Positions 41,997 to 47,788 of a stretch of 47,788 bases of DNA are shown here, piece after piece. A program made the translations under genes and the position numbers. Within the stretch, counting starts at the first letter, position 1, and every line of letters begins with the position of its first letter. The notes beneath the pieces were generated by a model that saw nothing but the letters and a program-made list of their open reading frames with translations, was not told where the DNA came from and searched no databases. The stretch comes from an uncultured Eubacteriales bacterium (GTDB lineage Bacteria > Bacillota > Clostridia > Oscillospirales > Acutalibacteraceae): assembly GCA_934643185.1 (NCBI GenBank), contig CAKUBN010000013.1, positions 1 through 47,788 of the forward strand, given 5' to 3'.

Positions 41997-42167
41997 AAAA
42001 GTCTTTGGTTAAACTTTCTTCGAGAAAGTTTATGGGGTCTCGGGGTGAAACCCTGAGGCGCGCTCCGCAGAGCGCGAAACACTTTTTGCCTAACGAAAAA
42101 CTAGGAAGGTAGATTTGAACGTCCGGGGGACGTTCAAATCGTAGGGAACCCAGTTGCATGGGTTCCC
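41997..42167 (+). repeat. Structured dispersed repeat, copy 3
   Basis: Begins 16 bases after the glycosyltransferase stop, same strand. Core 41997-42093 carries hairpins TAAACTTTC-TTCGA-GAAAGTTTA, GGGGT-GAA-ACCCT and CGCGCTC-CGCA-GAGCGCG in the same order as copy 2. It is extended by two more hairpins: GATTTGAACGTCC-GGG-GGACGTTCAAATC (42112-42140) and GGGAACCCA-GTTGCA-TGGGTTCCC (42144-42167); the last also ends copy 2. Confidence 0.88.
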
Positions 42168-42170
42168 TGA

Positions 42171-42198
42171 AAGAGCGGCTTTGCGCCGCTCTTTTTTC
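42171..42198 (+). terminator. Terminator of the glycolipid operon
   Basis: AAGAGCGGC-TTTGC-GCCGCTCTT followed by TTTT. Confidence 0.88.
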
Positions 42199-42219
42199 AT
42201 ATACGCAGGCATAAAATAA

Positions 42220-42342
42220 CGCCGCACCCACGGGGGAAAATGTGGGTGCGGCGGTTTTCTAAGGACTTGCTTTTTGCAAGTCCTTCAAGGGACCCCCTAA
42301 TTGGGTCCCTTGCGGGTGAATAGTCCACTGGACTATTCACCC
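42220..42342. repeat. Array of four perfect hairpins
   Basis: CGCCGCACCCAC/GTGGGTGCGGCG (42220-42253), AAGGACTTGC/GCAAGTCCTT (42261-42285), AAGGGACCC/GGGTCCCTT (42287-42311) and GGGTGAATAGTCC/GGACTATTCACCC (42314-42342). Arms of 9-13 bases, all perfect, different in sequence, with three- to ten-base loops. No coding frame; with the repeats either side this fills the 575-base gap 41982-42556. Confidence 0.85.
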
Positions 42343-42360
42343 TATCCTCCTGATTCTTGG

Positions 42361-42454
42361 GTAGGCAAAAGGTTTTCGCTTTCTGCAGAAAGCGACTTGG
42401 GGCTTTACCCCGAGACCCCACCAACTTTCTCGAAGAAAGTTGGACAAAGACTTT
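42361..42454 (-). repeat. Structured dispersed repeat, copy 4
   Basis: Minus-strand copy, downstream of hydA in hydA's orientation and inverted relative to copy 3. Stems are CCAACTTTC-TTCGA-GAAAGTTGG, GGGGT-AAA-GCCCC and TCGCTTTC-TGCA-GAAAGCGA: where copy 3 has GCGCTC/GAGCGC this has GCTTTC/GAAAGC, so both arms changed together. Confidence 0.88.
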
Positions 42455-42497
42455 ATTTGTGCGGCGCGGTGCTTTACGGCGGTGCTGCATTTTTACA

Positions 42498-42536
42498 TAC
42501 AAAAGAGCCACTGTGATCGCTCGCAGTGGCTCTTTA
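42498..42536 (-). terminator. Terminator of the hydrogenase operon
   Basis: Minus strand AAAGAGCCACTG-CGAGCGATCA-CAGTGGCTCTTT followed by TGTATG; perfect 12-base stem with a short T-run. Confidence 0.82.
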
Positions 42537-42556
42537 AACACCTTAAATTTTAATAA

Positions 42557-44296
42557 TTAGAAACGATCTCTCTTCACGTAAGAGGTATGCAGCAGCTCGT
42601 GTGCCTTATGGCAGCCGGGCTCGCCGCCCATCCAGGCGTAGCACTCCTTGACGACGGGGTTCAGGTGGCTCTTTCTGAGCGTCTTGGCCTCGTCCTCATC
42701 GTAGAGGGCTTTTGCGCGCAGGGCCTTGATGTCCGTGAAGCTGCGGACCGTAGACGGCTGGATCGGCTGGCCGCCGCCGTTTACGCAGCCGCCCGGGCAG
42801 CACATGACTTCCACAATGTGGTAGTCGGCTTCGCCGCTTTCGATCTTCTTGAGCAGCTCGTTCGCGTTGTTCAGACCGCTGACGACAGCGACCTTGACAT
42901 CCATGCCGGCGACCTTGTAGACAGCTTCCTTGAAGCCCTTCGTGCCGCGGATCTCTTTATACTCGATGTTGTCGTGGTCGACGCCCTCAAGCACATCGGC
43001 TGCGGTACGGAGCGCTGCTTCCAGAACGCCGCCCGTTGCGCCGAAGATGGTGGCTGCACCGGTGGAAACGCCCATGACCGGGTCGAAATCCTCTTCCGGC
43101 AGTCTTGCGAAGTTGAGCTGTGCCATCTTGATCATGCGGGCAAGCTCGCGGGTGGTGATGGAGATATCGACATCCGGCACACCGGCTGCGTCTTCATCGT
43201 CACGGTTGATCTCGAATTTCTTCGCGACGCACGGCATGACGGAAACGGAGACGATGTTGTTCGGGTCGATGCCTTCTCTTTCTGCAAACCACGTTTTGAT
43301 GAGCGCACCGGTCATCTGCTGCGGGGACTTGCAGGTGGAGAGGTTTTCTGTGAGGTTCGGGAAGTAGTGCTCGCAGAACTTGACCCAGCCCGGAGAGCAG
43401 GAGGTGATGATCGGCAGCTTGCCGCCGTTCTTCACGCGGTCAATGAACTCGTTCGCTTCTTCCATGATGGTCATATCGGCACCGAAATCGGTATCGTAGA
43501 CCTTATCGAAGCCAAGGCGGCGCAGAGCTGCGACCATCTTGCCTTCTACGTTCGTGCCGATCGGCATGCCAAACTCTTCGCCGAGCGCTGCGCGCACAGC
43601 CGGAGCCGTCTGCACGACGACGATCTTTTCGGGATCGTTGATGGCATCGATGACGTCCTGCGTGTTGTCCTTCTCGGTCAAAGCGCCGGTCGGGCAGGAG
43701 ACGATGCACTGGCCGCAGGAAACGCAGGCCACTTCGCTGAGCGGCATCTCAAATGCGCAGCCGATCTCGGTATCGAAACCGCGGTTGTTTGCGCCGATGA
43801 CGGCGACGTGCTGCTGCTGGCAGGCTGCCACGCAGCGGCGGCACAGGATGCACTTTGCGTTATCTCTTTCAAGGTGCAGCGTGCTGTAATCCTTCTTGCC
43901 GGCGGGAACCGCGCCTTCATAGCGGTTTTCGCTGTCGATGCCCATATCGTTGCAGAGCTTCTGCAGCTCGCAGGTGCCGCTTCTCTTACAGGAGAGACAT
44001 TTGCGGTCATGCACGGAGAGCAAGAGCTCCAGTGTCATTTTTCTGGATTTCTGAACCTTCGGCGTATTGGTGAAGACCTCCATGCCCTCGTTTACCGGGT
44101 ACACGCAGGCGGCAACAAGCGATCTTGCGCCCTTGACTTCGACCATGCACATACGGCATGCGCCGATCTGGTTGACGTCCTTCAAGAAGCAAAGGGTGGG
44201 AATGTCGATTCCGGCTTCTCTTGCGGCTTCGAGGATCGTGCTGCCGGCAGCGACCTCATAGGACATGCCGTTGATCTTAATATTTACCATATCCAT
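42557..44296 (-). CDS. hydA: [FeFe] hydrogenase catalytic subunit
   Basis: 579 residues. Domain order: N-terminal 2Fe-2S ferredoxin (KINGMSYEVAAGSTILEAAR; CxxxxCxxC in GACRMCMVEVKG), a His/Cys cluster region (HDRKCLSCKRSGTCELQ), two [4Fe-4S] clusters (CILCRRCVAACQ; CVSCGQCIVSCPTGAL), then the H-cluster domain with TSCSPGW, MPCVAKK and CCPGGCVNGGGQP. Reduces protons with electrons from ferredoxin and NADH. Together with the NuoF- and NuoE-like subunits it forms a trimeric bifurcating-type (group A3) enzyme. Start ATG 44296 behind AAGGAAG; it begins within 21 bases of the upstream stop. Confidence 0.97.
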   Translation of the reverse strand: MDMVNIKINGMSYEVAAGSTILEAAREAGIDIPTLCFLKDVNQIGACRMCMVEVKGARSLVAACVYPVNEGMEVFTNTPKVQKSRKMTLELLLSVHDRKCLSCKRSGTCELQKLCNDMGIDSENRYEGAVPAGKKDYSTLHLERDNAKCILCRRCVAACQQQHVAVIGANNRGFDTEIGCAFEMPLSEVACVSCGQCIVSCPTGALTEKDNTQDVIDAINDPEKIVVVQTAPAVRAALGEEFGMPIGTNVEGKMVAALRRLGFDKVYDTDFGADMTIMEEANEFIDRVKNGGKLPIITSCSPGWVKFCEHYFPNLTENLSTCKSPQQMTGALIKTWFAEREGIDPNNIVSVSVMPCVAKKFEINRDDEDAAGVPDVDISITTRELARMIKMAQLNFARLPEEDFDPVMGVSTGAATIFGATGGVLEAALRTAADVLEGVDHDNIEYKEIRGTKGFKEAVYKVAGMDVKVAVVSGLNNANELLKKIESGEADYHIVEVMCCPGGCVNGGGQPIQPSTVRSFTDIKALRAKALYDEDEAKTLRKSHLNPVVKECYAWMGGEPGCHKAHELLHTSYVKRDRF

Positions 44297-44316
44297 GCTA
44301 TTCTCAACTTCCTTCC

Positions 44317-46110
44317 TTACTTCTTTTCGATGGCGCCGAACTTGCACTTTTCACGGCAGACGCCGCACTTGATGCACTTCTGCGTATCGATGACATGCGG
44401 CTCGCGGACGGTGCCGGAGATGGCGCCGACCGGGCAGTTGCGTGCGCAGAGCGTGCAGCCCTTGCACTTGTCCGCATCGATGACGTAATTCGTGAGGGCC
44501 TTGCAGGCGCCTGCCGGGCAGCGATGCTCGGTGACGTGTGCAATGTACTCATCACGGTAATACTTGAGTGTGGAAAGAACCGGGTTCGGCGCTGTCTGGC
44601 CGAGACCGCAGAGGGAGTTTTCCTTAATGTAGTAGCAGAGCTCTTCGAGCTTATCGATGTCTTCGAGCGTGCCCTTGCCGCTTGTGATCTTGTTGAGGAT
44701 CTCAAGCAGGCGCTTTGTGCCGACACGGCACGGGGTGCACTTGCCGCAGGATTCATCGACGGTGAACTCGAGGAAGAACTTTGCGATATCGACCATGCAG
44801 GTCGTCTCATCCATAACGATGAGGCCGCCGGAGCCCATCATGGAGCCGATGGCGATGAGGCTGTCGTAATCGATCGGCGTATCGATGAGGGACGCCGGGA
44901 TGCAGCCGCCGGAAGGACCGCCGGTCTGTGCAGCCTTGAACTTGTGGCCGCCCGGGATGCCGCCGCCGATCTCTTCGACGACTTCACGCAGGGTGGTGCC
45001 CATCGGGACCTCAACAAGGCCGGTGTTGTTGATCTTGCCGCCGAGTGCGAATACCTTGGTGCCCGCGCTCTTCTCTGTGCCGATGCTGCGGAACCACTGC
45101 GGCCCCTTGAGGAAGATCTGCGGGATGTTGGCATACGTCTCAACGTTATTCAGAACGGTCGGCTTCTGGAACAGACCTCTGAGTGCCGGGAACGGCGGAC
45201 GGCATCTCGGCTCGCCGCGCTTGCCTTCAATGGAGGTCATGAGCGCGGTCTCTTCGCCGCACACGAATGCGCCGGCGCCGAGGCGGATCTCAAGGTCGAA
45301 ATCAAAGCCGGAATCGAAGATGTTCTTGCCGAGCAGGCCATACTCTCTCGCCTGGTTGATGGCGATCTGGAGACGATGAACTGCGATGGGGTACTCTGCA
45401 CGGATGTAGATGTAGCCCTGCGTTGCGCCGATGGCGTAACCGGCGATGGTCATAGCCTCGATGACGCTGTGCGGGTCGCCTTCCAGAATGGAACGGTCCA
45501 TGAATGCGCCCGGGTCGCCTTCGTCGGCGTTGCAACATACATATTTCTGATCGGCATCGTTTGCCGCTGCGAATTTCCACTTAAGACCGGTGGGGAAGCC
45601 TGCGCCGCCGCGGCCGCGAAGACCGGAATCGAGCATGGTCTGAATGACCTGCTGGGGCGGGATCTTCTCCGTGAGGATCTTGCCGATGGCCTGATAGCCG
45701 TCGAGCGCGATGTATTCATCGATCTGCTCCGGGTTGATGACGCCGCAGTTGCGCAGTGCGACACGCATCTGCTTTGCGTAGAACGTGGTCTCGTTGAGGG
45801 ACTTGGTGGTGTTTTCGTCGACGACCGTCTCTTTGTAGAGCAGGCGGCGGACGATACGGCCCTTGAGCAGGTGCTCCTCAACGATTTCCGGGACATCTTC
45901 CGGGGTGACGCGGCTATAGAACGCGCCCTCCGGGTACACGATCATGATCGGGCCGAGTGCGCACAGGCCGAAGCAGCCGGTACGAACAACGTTGACTTCC
46001 TGATCCAGACCTTTGGCGCTGATTTCCTCCTTCAGCTTTTCAATGATCTTTTCGCTGTTCGAGGACGTGCAGCCCGTACCGCCGCAGACCAGAACATTGG
46101 AACGAAACAT
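44317..46110 (-). CDS. hydB: NuoF-like NADH-binding subunit of hydrogenase (HydB)
   Basis: 597 residues. An N-terminal thioredoxin-like 2Fe-2S domain (VCGGTGCTSSNSEKI ... RTGCFGLCALGP), then a NuoF core with NADH and FMN sites (GLRGRGGAGFPTGLKWKFA; CNADEGDPGAFMDRSILEGDPH; GAGAFVCGEETALM), the [4Fe-4S] motif ESCGKCTPCRVGTKRL, and a C-terminal two-cluster ferredoxin (CKGCTLCARNCPVGAI; CIKCGVCREKCKFGAI). Receives electrons from NADH and passes them to HydA. The gene lies 12 bases after the small ferredoxin gene and overlaps none. Confidence 0.96.
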   Translation of the reverse strand: MFRSNVLVCGGTGCTSSNSEKIIEKLKEEISAKGLDQEVNVVRTGCFGLCALGPIMIVYPEGAFYSRVTPEDVPEIVEEHLLKGRIVRRLLYKETVVDENTTKSLNETTFYAKQMRVALRNCGVINPEQIDEYIALDGYQAIGKILTEKIPPQQVIQTMLDSGLRGRGGAGFPTGLKWKFAAANDADQKYVCCNADEGDPGAFMDRSILEGDPHSVIEAMTIAGYAIGATQGYIYIRAEYPIAVHRLQIAINQAREYGLLGKNIFDSGFDFDLEIRLGAGAFVCGEETALMTSIEGKRGEPRCRPPFPALRGLFQKPTVLNNVETYANIPQIFLKGPQWFRSIGTEKSAGTKVFALGGKINNTGLVEVPMGTTLREVVEEIGGGIPGGHKFKAAQTGGPSGGCIPASLIDTPIDYDSLIAIGSMMGSGGLIVMDETTCMVDIAKFFLEFTVDESCGKCTPCRVGTKRLLEILNKITSGKGTLEDIDKLEELCYYIKENSLCGLGQTAPNPVLSTLKYYRDEYIAHVTEHRCPAGACKALTNYVIDADKCKGCTLCARNCPVGAISGTVREPHVIDTQKCIKCGVCREKCKFGAIEKK

Positions 46111-46122
46111 AGTTTTACCTCC

Positions 46123-46494
46123 TTATTTCTGATTTGCACCGATGGTGTATTCCGTGACGACATTGCCGTTGACGATGTGGTCGTTGACAACGCGCAGTGC
46201 CTTTTCCGGTGTCATTTTTACGTATGTAGTCTTGGTGCCGTCTTCATCGATGACCTCGACGATCGGCTCGAACTGGCAGATGCCGATGCAGCCCGTCTGC
46301 GTGACCATGACGTCGTGCAGCTCGCGCTTGTTGATCTCATCCGAGATGGTGGTGAGGACCGGTCTTGCACCTGCTGCGATGCCGCAGGTAGCCATGCCGA
46401 CCAGAACACGCGTTTTCGCTTCGGAATTTTCGCGGACGTTGACCGCCATTTTTGCTCTATCTCGAATTGCCTGAAGTTCAGCTAATGATTTCAT
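46123..46494 (-). CDS. Thioredoxin-like [2Fe-2S] ferredoxin
   Basis: 123 residues. MKSLAELQAIRDRAKMAVNV then VLVGMATCGIAAGARPVL and VTQTGCIGICQFEPIVEV hold four Cys of a Shethna/NuoE-like [2Fe-2S] cluster. Common in clostridial hydrogenase operons, where it may be an additional electron shuttle within the complex. Start ATG 46494 follows AAAGGAAAA; the frame is open further upstream but with no ribosome site. Confidence 0.92.
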   Translation of the reverse strand: MKSLAELQAIRDRAKMAVNVRENSEAKTRVLVGMATCGIAAGARPVLTTISDEINKRELHDVMVTQTGCIGICQFEPIVEVIDEDGTKTTYVKMTPEKALRVVNDHIVNGNVVTEYTIGANQK

Positions 46495-46528
46495 GTGGCT
46501 TTTCCTTTCTGCGCCTTGCGCATTGATA

Positions 46529-47089
46529 CTACGAGCTCTTAAGCTCTGGGCTTTTGAGCTCTTCCTCCGCCTCTGCAAGATACTCCCGGATCCACGAGGA
46601 TACCGCGGGCTCCGTAAACGGAACGCCCTCGAGCTGCTCACGCAGCGTGCGGGTATCGAGGGAAATTTCTTTTTCGTCAACGCTGTGGGTGAAGACGAAA
46701 TCGAGTTCGGGATTGCAGGTGATCAAAAGATGGATAACGGACGCGATGTCCCCGAGGGGGATCATATCGACATGCGAGGGATGGAAGACCGCCGTGACCG
46801 TGGTGCCGCGGCCCTCTTCGGAATCGATCTGAAACGAGCCGCCCGTCATTTCCGCTTCCATTTTAAAAAGCGGCACGCCGAGCCCGACCTTGCGGGTCGT
46901 TCGTGTGGTGAAAAACGGGTCGATGACGCTTTTGACCTGCTCCGCGCTCATGCCGCAGCCGTTATCCGTTATCGTGATGGCTAAGGTATCGTGCTTTTTC
47001 GATTCCGCGACCTGCACCGTGATGAGCGATGCGCCCGCGCGAACGGAGTTCTGCACGATGTCCATCACATTCAGCGAAAGCTCGCGCAT
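46529..47089 (-). CDS. Stand-alone GHKL ATPase in the hydrogenase operon
   Basis: 186 residues. Only the ATP-binding half of a histidine kinase: N box SLNVMDIVQNSVRAGAS, G1 ITDNGCGMS, F/G2 region FFTTRTTRKVGLGVPLFKMEAEM. There is no His phospho-acceptor box, no sensor, no transmembrane part and no receiver nearby; a C-terminal about 80 residues are unassigned. Lies 3 bases after the NuoE gene. The closest logic is a serine-kinase/anti-sigma-like or a regulatory ATPase for hydrogenase output; exact role unknown. Confidence 0.85.
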   Translation of the reverse strand: MRELSLNVMDIVQNSVRAGASLITVQVAESKKHDTLAITITDNGCGMSAEQVKSVIDPFFTTRTTRKVGLGVPLFKMEAEMTGGSFQIDSEEGRGTTVTAVFHPSHVDMIPLGDIASVIHLLITCNPELDFVFTHSVDEKEISLDTRTLREQLEGVPFTEPAVSSWIREYLAEAEEELKSPELKSS

Positions 47090-47092
47090 GGC

Positions 47093-47590
47093 TTACGCTG
47101 TGTATTTTGCAAGGATCTTATCCACGTCCTCGGGAACGAGACGGCCGTAGACGTCTTCGTTGACGGTGAGGACCGGTGCAAGGCCGCAGGCGCCGATGCA
47201 GCGACATGCGGTGAGCGAGAACACGCCGTCCGGCGTACATTCCTCCGGCTGGATGCCGAGCTTTGCAACGAGACGGTCGAGGACCTTATCTGCGCCCTTA
47301 ACATAGCATGCGGTGCCAAGGCAGATGGAAATGTTGTACTTGCCCTTCGGGGTAAGCGAGAACTGAGAATAGAACGTGGAAACGCCGTAAACCTCTTCCA
47401 GAGATACGTCAAGGCCGTGTGCGATCTCCTTCTGCACTTCGATCGGCAGGTAACCGTAGATGTCCTGCGCCTTGTGCAGCGCAGCCATGACGGCGCCCTT
47501 TTCATTCTTGAGGCTCTCGATGGCTGCGAGGAGCTTCTCGTGCTGCTCGGGAGTATCGGTAAACGGAATGGTACTGATACGCTTTTGCAT
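47093..47590 (-). CDS. hydC: NuoE-like [2Fe-2S] subunit of hydrogenase (HydC)
   Basis: 165 residues. Thioredoxin-like domain with Cys pairs in ISICLGTACYVKGADK and LTACRCIGACGLAPVL, the [2Fe-2S] site of NuoE; helical N-terminal part with GAVMAALHKAQDIYGYLPIEVQ. First gene of the operon. RBS GGGAGGAAATAA directly upstream. Confidence 0.96.
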   Translation of the reverse strand: MQKRISTIPFTDTPEQHEKLLAAIESLKNEKGAVMAALHKAQDIYGYLPIEVQKEIAHGLDVSLEEVYGVSTFYSQFSLTPKGKYNISICLGTACYVKGADKVLDRLVAKLGIQPEECTPDGVFSLTACRCIGACGLAPVLTVNEDVYGRLVPEDVDKILAKYTA

Positions 47591-47788
47591 TTTATTTCCT
47601 CCCTGATAAAATTAAGTTTAATTTCAGGTATGGTTCGGTCTGCGCCCCTATTGGGCGGAGAGCTTTCATACATCTTTATGAATTATATCAAAATCGATAT
47701 ACATAATAATTCTAAAAAAGAATTAAAACAGAAAGTTTGTCAAATCCATGACGAAATTTTTGTCAGTTCTTTTAGCGTACAGTACAAA
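47591..47788 (-). promoter_or_regulatory. Upstream region of the hydrogenase operon
   Basis: Minus strand -10 TATAAT (rev of 47682-47687) without a good -35. The inverted repeat TATATC-AAAATC-GATATA (47684-47701) overlaps it and is a candidate operator, perhaps for a redox regulator. A TTGACA lies at 47738-47743 but no -10 fits it. No coding frame is supported here. Confidence 0.45.

Noticed and set aside
42130..42141. GTTCAAATC, resembling a tRNA T-loop
   Set aside because: It is the arm of a perfect hairpin, with no acceptor stem, anticodon arm or CCA around it. No tRNA could be folded.
42220..42342. Hairpin series considered as a CRISPR array
   Set aside because: Units are different in sequence and there are no regular repeats or spacers, and no cas genes.
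42587..46485. Two plus-strand open frames of more than 600 codons opposite hydA and hydB
   Set aside because: They are mirror frames of strongly conserved hydrogenase genes on the minus strand, are rich in Asp/Ala/Val without domains, and have no promoter or ribosome site.

Overview
The window looks like chromosome of an anaerobic, fermentative, probably gut-dwelling Clostridia bacterium (Firmicutes; Oscillospirales-like is my best guess, and genus cannot be read from the sequence). Reasons: an oxygen-sensitive pyruvate formate-lyase with its activase, a multisubunit [FeFe] hydrogenase, lipoproteins with short lipoboxes, a YesM/YesN-type two-component pair with an Lpl-type sugar ABC transporter, AGGAGG-like ribosome binding sites, and many sigma-A promoters with a 17-base spacer. 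There is no rRNA, tRNA, transposase, prophage or CRISPR array that I can see.

Layout. 0-9 kb: MATE exporter, SAM methyltransferase, a mannoside/galactoside block (CBM9-like protein, GH130 mannoside phosphorylase, divergent GH36 alpha-galactosidase), then an operon of an SH3 lipoprotein and two TrkA-type K+ regulatory proteins. 9.2-12.9 kb: a small siroheme/Fe-S reductase cotranscribed with a FecBCD-type iron/siderophore importer. 12.9-16.1 kb: a ZTP (pfl motif) riboswitch with terminator, pflB and pflA. 16.2-18.5 kb: a DUF1538 membrane protein with a tandem PII-like protein. 18.6-25.1 kb: sugar ABC transporter and its two-component system, all on the minus strand. 25.3-28.7 kb: a MORN-repeat protein coupled to an MBL-fold hydrolase with a cysteine-rich tail, then a small convergent protein. 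28.8-33.2 kb: trmL, then lower glycolysis (pgk, tpiA, gpmI).

33.4-42 kb: lipoprotein with a long leader; an Fe-S flavoprotein coupled to a TetM/EF-G-like GTPase fused to a Rae1/YacP-like NYN nuclease; a DUF1846 protein with a structured leader; a TetR regulator divergent from a frameshifted PlsY-like acyltransferase and a glycolipid synthase. 42.0-42.6 kb: a 575-base gene-free stretch packed with perfect hairpins. 42.6-47.6 kb: electron-bifurcating-type hydrogenase operon (NuoE-like, orphan GHKL ATPase, 2Fe-2S ferredoxin, NuoF-like, HydA).

Most noteworthy: (1) the GTPase-NYN fusion, a candidate single-protein A-site factor that could cut mRNA on the ribosome; (2) a structured repeat in at least four copies, each directly downstream of a gene and in the gene's own orientation, with compensatory stem changes; (3) the DUF1538/tandem-PII pair, a candidate PII-gated transporter; (4) a change in G-versus-C strand bias near 34.0-34.3 kb with the polarity expected of a replication origin, although no dnaA or dnaN is nearby. 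All functional calls come from reading motifs; no database search was possible.
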